A DNA stretch of 64,000 nt from Algoriphagus sp. Y33 (GTDB lineage: Bacteria > Bacteroidota > Bacteroidia > Cytophagales > Cyclobacteriaceae), in contig NZ_CP061947.1 of the NCBI RefSeq assembly GCF_014838715.1, positions 6,314,001-6,378,000 on the forward strand, given 5' to 3'. Under the pieces are notes generated by a model, which worked only from the letters and a program-made list of their open reading frames with translations, did not search any database and was not told where the DNA came from. The position numbers and the translations under genes were made by a program. This document shows, in pieces, positions 28,024-36,339 of the stretch (the stretch's first letter is position 1; the number at the start of each line of letters is the position of its first letter).

Positions 28024-28731
28024 ATGAAACTACTTGCGATCGCATTCAATCTGCTACTGCTCCTTGCGGCATCTATGTGCAGTTCATCTACTGAGGAGAA
28101 AAGTCTCTTGGGTAACAATACCAGCTCCAAAAAAGTGAATGATTCCTGTCTGATGGACTATACGGGTGAAAATGAAGGGAAATTTTTCACCGAAGAATTA
28201 ATCAAAGATTTGGCCAACGGCAATCCGATCAAACCAGACCATTATGAACCAAGACATATGTATCGATATTCCTGGAAGGAAGATGGTGTCATCCATTTCA
28301 TAGGATTTGATGAAATGGAGACGGCGGAGAAACTTCGACTTAAGCGAACAGATAAGAATAAGGATATTCCAAATCTGGTCGTGGACTATACGAGAAACAC
28401 CTACCGTGACAAAACTCCCGAAGAAGCAGCAAAATTGAATAAACTAATCAATGATGAGCTTGAAAAATCCAAAGATTCCAATGCCAATGCATCCTCCAAT
28501 AGAACTCTTCAAAACACGGTCATGGATATGCAGCAGAACGCCTATATCCCATTGGATACAAAGGCTGATTATGCGGTTTACAACAGGAAAGGCTTTGGAG
28601 TATATGTTGTGGTAGGTGAGGTATTGCTCTCGCTCAGCGCCCAGGTAGGGCCTTACGGATCTGTGGATGAGGGGAAAAGTATTGAACTGGCCAGGAAGTT
28701 GGCTGATAAAGTGGCAGGAGTATGCAACTGA
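28024..28731 (+). CDS. Exported protein of unknown function, possible lipoprotein
   Basis: The 235-residue product has an N-terminal hydrophobic signal ending AASMC (Cys19). This resembles a lipobox, but the -1 residue is Met, so lipidation is uncertain. The middle is highly charged (RLKRTDKNKDIPNL; PEEAAKLNKLINDELEKSKD) and the C-terminal third looks like a compact beta-rich domain with GKSIELARKLADKVAGVC at the end, leaving a second cysteine at the C-terminus. I do not recognise the family. It starts 11 bp after the DUF4412-like gene and its end overlaps the next gene by 10 nt, so it is part of one operon. Confidence 0.65.
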   Translation: MKLLAIAFNLLLLLAASMCSSSTEEKSLLGNNTSSKKVNDSCLMDYTGENEGKFFTEELIKDLANGNPIKPDHYEPRHMYRYSWKEDGVIHFIGFDEMETAEKLRLKRTDKNKDIPNLVVDYTRNTYRDKTPEEAAKLNKLINDELEKSKDSNANASSNRTLQNTVMDMQQNAYIPLDTKADYAVYNRKGFGVYVVVGEVLLSLSAQVGPYGSVDEGKSIELARKLADKVAGVCN

Positions 28732-29300
28732 TGATTTGGCTTTGCAACCTACTGGTTGTAATCATGTGCCAGAGTTTACGTCCATTGGCTGATTTAGATC
28801 CTGAAGTTCGGGTAAATACCACTGCTATAGAGAATATAGCCTATCTCAAAGTGGGCGGTCAAACGGTGTTTGACTCTACCAAAATGGCCTATTCAACATT
28901 AACAGCTTATCCTAATCAATTGCTGTTTACACTAATGGATGGTGAAGGGCAAAGTGTGACCTTGACATTTGCCGGCAAGGATATTTCCAAGCGGAGACCA
29001 GAAGAGCTGATATTCGATGAGCCGGGGTTATTCCACGGATACAGTGAAGCAGGCGATGTGTTTTTTATTGCATTTGGGAAGTTTGCCCCAGATCGGGAGT
29101 CTGGGCAGATTAAGTACGACCATTCTTTCCCGCAAAACATCATGGAAGGAAAGCTAAAAGTGATCAGCTGGACACCGAATGAATTTGTCTTGGAATTCGA
29201 AGGAAAGTTGGGCGAAGAAGAGGCCGTAGATAGCCCTGAGCATTGGGTGCCATTTTCCGGTAAGGTAAAAGCAATCAACTACCAGCAATTTGATATGTGA
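28722..29300 (+). CDS. Exported protein of unknown function
   Basis: The 192-residue protein has a short hydrophobic N-terminus (LMIWLCNLLVVIMC) and a mature part that looks like a single beta-sandwich: KLKVISWTPNEFVLEFEGKL and a C-terminal VPFSGKVKAINY strand pattern of the kind seen in other exported proteins of this cluster. Its start lies within the end of the upstream gene; a second ATG nine bases later is equally possible. No family recognised. Co-transcription with the flanking exported proteins is likely. Confidence 0.6.
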   Translation: MQLMIWLCNLLVVIMCQSLRPLADLDPEVRVNTTAIENIAYLKVGGQTVFDSTKMAYSTLTAYPNQLLFTLMDGEGQSVTLTFAGKDISKRRPEELIFDEPGLFHGYSEAGDVFFIAFGKFAPDRESGQIKYDHSFPQNIMEGKLKVISWTPNEFVLEFEGKLGEEEAVDSPEHWVPFSGKVKAINYQQFDM

Positions 29301-29442
29301 AAACCAACTGATTCAGTAGCGGTTGAGAGGTCTTAAAAAAGAATTCTGCATTGAATGATTAAAATATTGATGATCAAATTTTAAAAAAATGAAACCACTA
29401 AAAAATATGAATTCAACACGGTTAAACTCAAATTATAATCAT

Positions 29443-29949
29443 ATGAAAACACTAATAAGTACAATCATGTTGGTATGGATCGGCCTGTTTTCTGTAGAAT
29501 CCGAAGCCCAAACTGTCAAAGGAGCTATTACTGTAGGAAAAAGCTCTGAACTGAAGCTGGAAACCAAGTCGGACAACCTTATAGATCTATTCATCGATTT
29601 CAGGAAAGAAAGATACCCCATCTTGTTTTCCTTTCAGGGAGACGGAATCAAATCCAAAGAAGGTAGGGAAATTATCTTTTTTGAGTTTATTACCGAAGTA
29701 TACCATAATGGTAAACTGGTAGGAAAAACTTCCAGAAACCCCATGCCTTACATCCCCGGAGACATGATCATCGGAACTGAAGGTTTTGACTTTATTTCCA
29801 TGCTGAGCTATAATGAGAAAAGCCGGGCTACAATGAAAGAGACTCCAGGCAAACTTGCTCAGGGAAGCTATCAGGTCAAACTACTTGCCAGACCGTTAGA
29901 ATCAAAGGGGCAGATCCGACCGGCAACATTTTCATTTAACATTCAATAG
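29443..29949 (+). CDS. Small secreted protein of unknown function
   Basis: From the ATG at 29443 (168 residues) the product has a clean signal peptide ending ESEAQ; the frame opens upstream at 29389, but that start would bury the signal. The mature protein appears to be a single beta-rich domain with an SELKLETKSDNLIDLFIDF opening and an NPMPYIPGDMIIGTEGFDF loop. No family recognised. It lies between the previous exported protein and a lipoprotein gene that follows after 6 bp. Confidence 0.62.
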   Translation: MKTLISTIMLVWIGLFSVESEAQTVKGAITVGKSSELKLETKSDNLIDLFIDFRKERYPILFSFQGDGIKSKEGREIIFFEFITEVYHNGKLVGKTSRNPMPYIPGDMIIGTEGFDFISMLSYNEKSRATMKETPGKLAQGSYQVKLLARPLESKGQIRPATFSFNIQ

Positions 29950-29955
29950 CTATTT

Positions 29956-30558
29956 ATGAAATCAAACATAGTTAACCGGATAATACTGCTTGCGGGCATA
30001 TTACTACTCGCTTTTGCCTGTGGTGCCTCAAACGAAGATCAGGCACTGGAGAAAGTTGCCAAAGACTTGGGAATTGACAAGGAGAAGCTAAAAAGCAAAT
30101 CCTTCTATTCCTTCAAAATCTCCGGCGGTTCGCTGGACGGGCAAACGTTCACCACTCCGGTGTATGCACAGGGAGGCATTGATTCCAGATGGAACGAGAA
30201 CAGAGAAATCAGCGCATCCACAGTTGGTTTCGTAGATCCGCCACAGGGCAACAGTACCTTTAGAATGATCTGGGATGGTGATAAGATCAGCCCGCTCAAG
30301 GCAGAAGCAAACCCCTTTGGAGAGAATTCTTTTATAGAGCTGAAGGTGGAGAAAAACGATAAAAAATATGTTTTCTTGTCCGATAGCGGCTCTTACCAAA
30401 TAGTATCTAAAAACAAAAAATCTTGGGTGGATCAGATCACTAAAGATGAGTATCCAATCCTGGATATAGAAGCTGAGTTTGAGGGGGATTTTACCGAAGC
30501 TACTTCGGGAGAAAAAGTCAAGATCAAAGGCTGGGTAAAAGGCTTCGACCCACGGTAG
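29956..30558 (+). CDS. Lipoprotein of unknown function
   Basis: The 200-residue lipoprotein has a canonical lipobox LAFAC (Cys22). After a charged helix (DQALEKVAKDLGIDKEKLKS) the protein continues as a beta-rich domain with FKISGGSLDGQTFTTPVYA near its start and DIEAEFEGDFTEATSGEKV plus KIKGWVKGF at its end. This strand order recalls small exported beta-sandwich domains, and the SSG-type C-terminus is similar in spirit to the lipoprotein at 34837. Function unknown; the gene belongs to the exported-protein cluster. Confidence 0.65.
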   Translation: MKSNIVNRIILLAGILLLAFACGASNEDQALEKVAKDLGIDKEKLKSKSFYSFKISGGSLDGQTFTTPVYAQGGIDSRWNENREISASTVGFVDPPQGNSTFRMIWDGDKISPLKAEANPFGENSFIELKVEKNDKKYVFLSDSGSYQIVSKNKKSWVDQITKDEYPILDIEAEFEGDFTEATSGEKVKIKGWVKGFDPR

Positions 30559-30677
30559 AGGCTTAATCTTAACCAGAGCTTTTACAAAACAATCAATTTT
30601 AATCACGGAAAATAGATCTGAGGTATATGATCATTCTATGCCCGGGATTCCTACGGCCTTTCCAAACTACACACAAC

Positions 30678-31472
30678 ATGAATAACTACATCAAAACTCT
30701 CGTTCTGTCAGTTCTGATGGCCTTAAGCAGCTTTGTTTCTGCGCAGACATTTCCAGTCCAGGCCACCGGAATATTTACTCTGGATATTGGGAATGAACTT
30801 CGCTTGCTCCAGAACCTCCCATCTACAAAAGTAGAAGGCATATATGCTAAACCGAGTAAGGAAAAACTGGCAGATTTCGAGGGTGCTTACGAAAAAAGCA
30901 CAGGAAAGGTGGATGGGCAGCTTACCTATTGCAATGGCAAAAAGGAAAGGCTGGTTTTTTACTTCACCCGAGACAATGCCGATGCTTCAGAAATATACTT
31001 TGGAAAAGCCCCAAATGACAGAAAAGCGGTAGGTACACGAAAAGGAAAAACAAGACCTACCCTGGCTTTTGATTGCGCTAATGATAGTGCAGAACAGGGC
31101 AACGAACCCTTCTTCGGGAAGGGCTCATGGACAGGGACCTGGAAGACGCATCAGGGAATGATCAGATTGATCCAGATCAATGATATAGTTACTGGAAATG
31201 TATTTGTGGTCGGGGATTTTAAAGATACCGGTGTTATTCAGATAATCGATTTTGAGGGTAATGAAGTGGAAGGTGAATTCACCTCTGCTACCCAAGGGGA
31301 CGGTTACTTCAAGATCACACGAATGAGTGAAACCAAATTTGAAGGAACTTACAGATGGGGATTACAGACCGAATGGACTGAGTGGGGAGGAGTACGTACC
31401 GATTCTAAATTACCGGTGCTGACTTCCACTGGGGCAAAGCACTTGGTGAATCGACTATTAAGCGAAGATTAA
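30678..31472 (+). CDS. Secreted protein with a lipocalin-like W-x-G-T-W domain
   Basis: The ATG at 30678 gives 264 residues and a signal peptide ending FVSAQ; the frame opens at 30627 but the extra N-terminus is not signal-like. The C-terminal half (about residues 150-245) reads GSWTGTWKTHQGMIRLIQ, then VTGNVFVVGDF, GEFTSATQGDGYFKIT and FEGTYRWG. This is a repeated W-x-G-T-W / V-x-G-x-Y pattern found in exported beta-barrel or beta-sandwich domains of unknown ligand. It ends the first half of the cluster; a 237-bp gap with two structured repeats follows. Confidence 0.62.
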   Translation: MNNYIKTLVLSVLMALSSFVSAQTFPVQATGIFTLDIGNELRLLQNLPSTKVEGIYAKPSKEKLADFEGAYEKSTGKVDGQLTYCNGKKERLVFYFTRDNADASEIYFGKAPNDRKAVGTRKGKTRPTLAFDCANDSAEQGNEPFFGKGSWTGTWKTHQGMIRLIQINDIVTGNVFVVGDFKDTGVIQIIDFEGNEVEGEFTSATQGDGYFKITRMSETKFEGTYRWGLQTEWTEWGGVRTDSKLPVLTSTGAKHLVNRLLSED

Positions 31473-31504
31473 GTCATCTAAACTTTTATCCAAAATAATA
31501 AATC

Positions 31505-31566
31505 ATGGAATCGAGCATGACTCAAAAGTCACACACTGGGATGATTATAATGTATGCGAGATTCTC
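31505..31566 (+). repeat. Structured intergenic repeat, copy 1
   Basis: Begins ATGGAATCGAGCATG, contains the hairpin TGACT-CAAA-AGTCA, then GGGATGATTAT and ends GCGAGATTC. A second copy lies at 31621-31679. It is followed by another hairpin, TCCCGAT-GAAAA-ATCGGGA (31565-31583). Confidence 0.65.
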
Positions 31567-31620
31567 CCGATGAAAAATCGGGACAGGCTATATGGCCACT
31601 GAAAAACAAATTAGAAACAC

Positions 31621-31679
31621 ATGAAATCGAGCATGCCGAAGACGGCACAGAGGGATGATTATTCACCTGGCGAGATTCC
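31621..31679 (+). repeat. Structured intergenic repeat, copy 2
   Basis: Begins ATGAAATCGAGCATG, contains the hairpin TGCCG-AAGA-CGGCA, then GGGATGATTAT and ends GCGAGATTC. Compared with copy 1, two stem base pairs are changed on both sides so that pairing is kept. It ends 30 bp before the next gene. Confidence 0.65.
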
Positions 31680-31709
31680 ATCTGACCTCTTAAAACAAAA
31701 TATAAACAG

Positions 31710-33305
31710 ATGAAAAAACAAATTTATATACAGCTAATCCTACTTTTCTTGGCAGGATGGTCGCAGGCGCAAAATTTCACCGGCGTATGGAATGCATCTA
31801 TGGTGAATGACAAATCAAAAGTGGATCCTAATATCGAGTACCATTTGACCCAAAATGGAAGTACGATCACCGGAGAGATTATTCACAAAAAAGAAAATAT
31901 GAGGGCTACGCTTACGGGTACCATGGCTAATAAGGAAGTCACGGGTACACTGAAATATGACAAAAACCAATGGGCTTCTTTGGATCAGAAATTCAGGATT
32001 TTCATCAGAGCCAATGATAATGCCACCATGTTTATGCACGAGAGCACCAAAGGTGCGCGCTTTTATGGAGGCCCCATATTCAAGAATCAAACCTTAACGA
32101 GCCAGCAGGCAAATAAAGCTCAAGCAGCGACATCACTTCAAAAAGGCGCATTTTCTACAGGAAGTGGTACGGTAGTCCAGAAAGCTACAGGGACACCCAA
32201 AGTAGGAGTTCAGATGGCGACGACACCTAAGAAAACAGCTAGAAACATTGGGGGCTATTACCGCATCGAAGGTATGACCGATGCTAGCGGCACGAAAAGG
32301 AACCTCTTTGTGAATGTTAGGAATTTTCCTGACAGCAAAGACAGAAGCAAGGCTTATGGAGAAGCACTGATCTTGGGGAATGCCTATGGTATCGGTTCTA
32401 CAGAAGGAAGGCTGTTTGGATATGAGACCAATGAGGATGATGTAACCGTGATGTTTGATCCGATCTATGAAAATAACACCAAGAATACCAAAGCCAACGG
32501 TCGGATTGCAATCGGGAGCAATGGCACGTATCTCGTAGCTCCAAAATTGGGATACAAAATGATCAAAATCAGCCAGGCGGAAGCAGAGCGGGAGAGTAAG
32601 AAGCTAAGTGCTACGGTAAAGGTGAGGGTGGAGTATAAGTTTATCTATGTTAATGATTCCTTCGAATGGCCTAAATCTGCACTTAATTCAACTCAGGCTT
32701 TCTACTCTTCTTTCGATAGGGCGATTTATGGAACAGGTAGTATTAAAGCTACTTTAGAAACATCATCTTCTACAACTCCAGTGAAGAGCGTTGGTAATCT
32801 TTCCGACCGTGTATTTGATGCTCCAAAATCAAGACCTGTTTCGAAAGGATATAAGAGTTATTACTTCGAAAAAAAGAACAACTTGGCATGGGGTCGTGGG
32901 AAAGGAAGTGGATACGGCTTCTATAAGTTTGCCAAAGATGCTGAATTTCCCAAGCCCCAGAACAATACACACACAGGGGAATTCTTAATAGAAGTAGGTT
33001 ACAAAAGGGAGTTTGAAGTTCCAAGGGCAGCTCTGGAGGGCAAAGATCAGAGAGTGGGAATACAAGTCAGTGTCCACTTGTCTAACGCGGCCGGTACAGG
33101 AGACATCACTTTTGGAAACATGCGCAGAAAAGTTTATCTCCATGAATTGGGACTGGAAAGTAAATTAACAGAAGATGAAAAAAGGATCAACTATGTGATG
33201 CATGAAAAAAGGATCAGCAAAAATCCTATTTATTTTATAGCTAGTGTTACTAAAGGGCCATTCTTAGTGACTTTTGTGGCATTTACTGTAGAAATCGTTG
33301 AATAA
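31710..33305 (+). CDS. Large secreted protein of unknown function
   Basis: The 531-residue protein has a signal peptide ending WSQAQ. The first 110 residues form a domain beginning NFTGVWNASM with TQNGSTITGEI and TLTGTMANKEVTGTL, similar in strand pattern to the W-x-G-x-W domain of the upstream gene. A Thr/Gln/Ala-rich linker (about residues 130-175) leads to a second domain (IGGYYRIEGMTDASGTKR, then GEALILGNAYGIGSTEG), and a final beta-rich domain of about 200 residues. I do not recognise the family. It is 20 bp ahead of the next exported protein gene. Confidence 0.62.
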   Translation: MKKQIYIQLILLFLAGWSQAQNFTGVWNASMVNDKSKVDPNIEYHLTQNGSTITGEIIHKKENMRATLTGTMANKEVTGTLKYDKNQWASLDQKFRIFIRANDNATMFMHESTKGARFYGGPIFKNQTLTSQQANKAQAATSLQKGAFSTGSGTVVQKATGTPKVGVQMATTPKKTARNIGGYYRIEGMTDASGTKRNLFVNVRNFPDSKDRSKAYGEALILGNAYGIGSTEGRLFGYETNEDDVTVMFDPIYENNTKNTKANGRIAIGSNGTYLVAPKLGYKMIKISQAEAERESKKLSATVKVRVEYKFIYVNDSFEWPKSALNSTQAFYSSFDRAIYGTGSIKATLETSSSTTPVKSVGNLSDRVFDAPKSRPVSKGYKSYYFEKKNNLAWGRGKGSGYGFYKFAKDAEFPKPQNNTHTGEFLIEVGYKREFEVPRAALEGKDQRVGIQVSVHLSNAAGTGDITFGNMRRKVYLHELGLESKLTEDEKRINYVMHEKRISKNPIYFIASVTKGPFLVTFVAFTVEIVE

Positions 33306-33325
33306 CCATTCTTTTCAATCATTTA

Positions 33326-34162
33326 ATGAACAACTCTTTAAAAAATCTTTGGATAAATAGGGTTAAGCAGCTGGCTTTCTTAGGAGGGGCTATGGTATGG
33401 GGAGCCTTCACTAATGCACAAGATATAGATCTCACCACCTACGACAGCGAAGAGGGCGGACTCTATTTTGATCAGGCTATTATTTACTCCTATTCGGATC
33501 ACACGGGTAGGTCTGGGGAAGTGTGGATCTATTACAGTACCTGTAGCAAGCGCTTCCTTTTTGACCATGCCGCATGGGGTAGGGAAGACGAGATGATCCA
33601 CTATGTCATTGCCCAGCCTGATGGCAGTTACCTGACCTTTGGGACAGAAGCCGAAGGTCCGGGCAACGGCAGGGTAGTCACGGTGGACTCGGTATATCTG
33701 GAGCCTAACGATAATCTTATTGCTATCCCTTCCAAGGACGAGTACATCGAGTTTACTGCTATTCCTGAGTCCAATGAAGTAATAGCGGGACTGGAGAGCA
33801 AAGCATATGAAGTGAGGAAACTCAAAGATGCCAATGCTTCAGAAAAAATCCACCTCGCTACAGTAGATTTTGATACACGATTGATCTACTTGTTTAATCA
33901 GCAGGCAAAAGAGCTTCGGTTACCAGAGATCCTAGGACAAACTTTCGGGCTGGGGTATGATCAGCTGGTGACAAAGATGGAATCATCCTATACTGACGCT
34001 AAAGGTCAAGTGTATTGGAGCAAAATGAAACTGGAAACAGTTGATCCGACCACCTACTGGGCACCCATCAAAGATTACACGTTGAGGACTAGAAATTCCG
34101 ACGGCGGCCTCTCTTCTTCAACTTTGTGCGAATCTATTGAGCTATTCGGGGACTGCTATTAA
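33326..34162 (+). CDS. Secreted protein of unknown function
   Basis: The 278-residue protein has a signal peptide ending FTNAQ with a basic n-region (INRVKQ). The mature part contains SGEVWIYYSTCSKRFLFD, a TFGTEAEGPGNG loop and a C-terminal KLETVDPTTYWAP segment, and ends in a Cys-containing tail (LCESIELFGDCY) that may be disulfide-bonded. The mention of a conversion-like AGLESKAYEVRKLKDANA stretch is reminiscent of DUF4412-like proteins, but I cannot assign a family. It is the last gene of the cluster and is followed by a strong terminator. Confidence 0.6.
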   Translation: MNNSLKNLWINRVKQLAFLGGAMVWGAFTNAQDIDLTTYDSEEGGLYFDQAIIYSYSDHTGRSGEVWIYYSTCSKRFLFDHAAWGREDEMIHYVIAQPDGSYLTFGTEAEGPGNGRVVTVDSVYLEPNDNLIAIPSKDEYIEFTAIPESNEVIAGLESKAYEVRKLKDANASEKIHLATVDFDTRLIYLFNQQAKELRLPEILGQTFGLGYDQLVTKMESSYTDAKGQVYWSKMKLETVDPTTYWAPIKDYTLRTRNSDGGLSSSTLCESIELFGDCY

Positions 34163-34183
34163 GTAAGTATTCTCAGAGCATTA

Positions 34184-34217
34184 CCTTCCCGATTTGTGAA
34201 ATTGGGAAGGTTTTTTT
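34184..34217 (+). terminator. Strong intrinsic terminator
   Basis: Stem CCTTCCCGATTT / AAATTGGGAAGG (34184-34195 and 34199-34210) with a GTG loop and one G-T wobble, followed by seven T residues. It ends the exported-protein cluster that starts at 27230. Confidence 0.88.
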
Positions 34218-34239
34218 ATAACTAAATTTCAATAACATC

Positions 34240-34270
34240 GTTTACCTTTTTTTCTTTTTCTATACTAACT
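34240..34270 (+). promoter_or_regulatory. Predicted ECF-sigma promoter (copy 4)
   Basis: GTTTACC at 34240-34246, 15 bp, ATACTAACT at 34262-34270. The downstream block differs at two positions from copies 1 and 3. It lies just after the terminator and 53 bp before the beta-barrel gene start. Confidence 0.62.
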
Positions 34271-34323
34271 AAAGACGGTCGCATATGACCTTGTTTTATC
34301 TATCATTTACCAATTACAATCAA

Positions 34324-34833
34324 ATGAAAAAATTACTAATTGTTTTTGTGATTACACTAATCGCAGGAATAGACCAAGTTTCGGCTCAGGATTCCAAGCG
34401 GATCGGTGGACAACTGATCTACGGAACCAACATCAATTCATTGGGCATCGGGGCGATTGCAGAATTTCCAATTGCTGAGAAAATGATCATTTCGCCAAGC
34501 TTTTCTTTTTATTTCCCAAAAGATGAAACAATTGTGAAAACCAGTGCCTTTGAAATCAATGGCAATTTGAATTATATGCTGCTTGAGGAGGGGATGATTC
34601 AATTGTACGGACTTGGAGGATTAAATTATACCCAGATGAAAGTAAAAACAGACCTATCCATCATTGGGGGTACTACAGATTTTTCAGTCAGTGAAGGAAG
34701 GATCGGACTAAATTTGGGAGCAGGTGTAAATTTTGATTTGGCAAAGAGCTTTCTCCCCTTCGCTGAAGTGAAATACATTATTAGTGACTTCGACCGATTG
34801 GTATTGGCAGGTGGGATGAAATTCAACTTTTGA
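34324..34833 (+). CDS. Small outer-membrane beta-barrel protein
   Basis: The 169-residue protein (start at 34324, giving a signal peptide that ends QVSAQ) has alternating strands and turns typical of an eight-stranded outer-membrane barrel of the OmpX/OMP_b-brl type: GGQLIYGTNINSLGIGAIAE, ISPSFSFYFP, GLNLGAGVNFDL, and a terminal Phe (GGMKFNF). The ATG at 34285 would place 13 extra residues before the signal and is less likely. The predicted ECF promoter and a lipoprotein gene 3 bp downstream suggest a two-gene operon in the same regulon as the sigma factor. Confidence 0.75.
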   Translation: MKKLLIVFVITLIAGIDQVSAQDSKRIGGQLIYGTNINSLGIGAIAEFPIAEKMIISPSFSFYFPKDETIVKTSAFEINGNLNYMLLEEGMIQLYGLGGLNYTQMKVKTDLSIIGGTTDFSVSEGRIGLNLGAGVNFDLAKSFLPFAEVKYIISDFDRLVLAGGMKFNF

Positions 34834-34836
34834 GCT

Positions 34837-35376
34837 ATGAGGACACTAAGTTTGTTTATTTCAGCTTTGATGCTTTTAGGTCTTATTTCCTGTGGAAGCG
34901 GATCTGAAGTTCCCCAAGAACATACCTACCATGTCAATTTGTCAAATGGGGAGTCTTATTCAGGCACTATTCCCAATGAAGAATTGATAGCACAATACAT
35001 TGATATCCCCGGCGACCCGGCTTATAGGATGATTACTTTTAATATTGTGGATGGGGATTTTGAAATGCTGGTTCAGGTAATGATGCAAGGCAATACAGTA
35101 TTGCCAATCCGTGATCCTGAATCAGACGAGGCTGATGGGGGATTTATTGTGATTACACCTCCCGGAACAGATATTTTTACCCGGTTTGGAAGTGTTTCGG
35201 GAAGTGTTTCAGCTACTGGGCTGAATTATCAGGAAACACCCGGCGTGGGAGCTTCCACAGGGTTGGCAATGGGGGAATTCAGTTTCAACTGCCAGTTTCA
35301 AAGAGCAGAGGATTTTGATAGTGATAGCAATAAGATATCCGGAACCGGCGAGATATCTATTAAGCGATATTTCTAA
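34837..35376 (+). CDS. Lipoprotein of unknown function
   Basis: The 179-residue lipoprotein has a canonical lipobox GLISC (Cys19). The mature part is acidic and beta-rich, with EHTYHVNLSNGESYSGTIP near the N-terminus and FSFNCQFQRAEDFDSDSNKI leading to GTGEISIKRYF at the C-terminus. That end resembles the GEKVKIKGWVKGF end of the lipoprotein at 29956, which may mark a shared fold. It is 3 bp downstream of the barrel gene and probably co-transcribed. Confidence 0.65.
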   Translation: MRTLSLFISALMLLGLISCGSGSEVPQEHTYHVNLSNGESYSGTIPNEELIAQYIDIPGDPAYRMITFNIVDGDFEMLVQVMMQGNTVLPIRDPESDEADGGFIVITPPGTDIFTRFGSVSGSVSATGLNYQETPGVGASTGLAMGEFSFNCQFQRAEDFDSDSNKISGTGEISIKRYF

Positions 35377-35400
35377 CTATTTTATTTGCCTTTTGGTTAA

Positions 35401-35435
35401 TCAGGTCGGGTTTTTTTATGTTCATCCCGGCCTGA
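35401..35435. terminator. Hairpin after the barrel/lipoprotein operon
   Basis: Arms TCAGGTCGGG (35401-35410) and CCCGGCCTGA (35426-35435) pair with one G-T wobble across a T-rich 15-nt loop. No T-run follows the 3' arm, so it may be a stability element rather than a terminator. Apart from this and a possible small gene, the 360-bp gap to 35736 shows nothing. Confidence 0.45.
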
Positions 35436-35529
35436 ATACTTTATATATGGACTTGCAATAACATTACATCTGCAAGGCCTCATTGACTTATTGAAGCCGT
35501 GTTGCTTTCAAACAGACCTTGATTTAACC

Positions 35530-35649
35530 ATGGGAAATACGCTTGCCAAAAGAAAAATTTTAGCCGTAATAAACGAATCAGAAAATGTCTTTTCGTATCC
35601 CCTGATTGCAGAGAGCCTTAAGTGGGCGAACGACTTCAAGCGTGTGTGA
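35530..35649 (+). CDS. Possible 39-residue small protein
   Basis: An ATG-started frame of 39 codons ends at TGA and contains KRKILAVINESENVFSYPL. Codon use resembles neighbouring genes, but there is no promoter, no recognised family and no conserved context, so it may be a gene remnant or chance. Confidence 0.22.
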   Translation: MGNTLAKRKILAVINESENVFSYPLIAESLKWANDFKRV

Positions 35650-35736
35650 ATAGGAAGTTCTCAAATGTTTTCTGCCGCTCCTATTTTTTTAAATCCTTTG
35701 TCTGCTTAAATTGGGACTACCTATCCCATTCAATAG

Positions 35737-36096
35737 ATGAAGGACACAAAACCTACCACAATTGAAGGATACATAGATTCCGCACCTCAGGAATTTCAGG
35801 GGATCATGTACGAACTCGTTGAGATCATAAATTCCGCAATTCCGAAGGCGGAAGGCCGAATAAGCTGGAATGTTCCCATATATAACTATCACGGGATTCT
35901 TGCAGGATTTGATGCCGCCAAAAAGCACGTGAGCTTTGGGATTGATGCATTGGATGATGAAGTACGTGAAGTACTTCATGGAAAAGGATATAAGACCGGT
36001 AAGAAAACTATTCAGATTAAGCCAGGCCAAAAAGTCCCAAAGACTGAACTAGTACGACTGATTAAAGAACAAGCCAGGCTAAATGAAGTGGGGTGA
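35737..36096 (+). CDS. DUF1801 domain protein
   Basis: The 119-residue cytoplasmic protein matches the DUF1801 (YdhG-like) pattern: an N-terminal TIEGYIDSAPQEFQGIMYEL helix, then RISWNVPIYNYHGILAGF with the conserved W-x-x-P-x-Y motif, KHVSFGIDALDD and KKTIQIKPGQKVPKTELVR. The function of these small proteins is not established; some sit near stress genes. It stands alone, with 243 bp to the next gene in which I see no further gene or clear motif. Confidence 0.78.
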   Translation: MKDTKPTTIEGYIDSAPQEFQGIMYELVEIINSAIPKAEGRISWNVPIYNYHGILAGFDAAKKHVSFGIDALDDEVREVLHGKGYKTGKKTIQIKPGQKVPKTELVRLIKEQARLNEVG

Positions 36097-36339
36097 AATT
36101 AGAGTTTGGCAATCCTTAAGTTTATAGCGCTTTGTTTTTTTTAAGTCAATTGTTTAGACTAGTTTGATGTTGAAATCAAGGGTGTTTCAATTACTTGCCT
36201 TAGTTAAGTTATATACGGTAAGGTTAATTTTTACTTGATAGAGTAGCACAACTTCAGAATTGCTTCAAGAGAAATGCCTAGCTTTTTACGGAAATAGTAT
36301 AATGTAATGCTTATTAAATAATCCTTGAAAAGTTGATTC

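Noticed and set aside
36134..36164. A fifth copy of the ECF promoter before the response regulator (TAGACTAG at about 36155)
   Set aside because: The upstream block at the right distance is a T-run, not GTTTACC, and the gene start is about 180 bp away.
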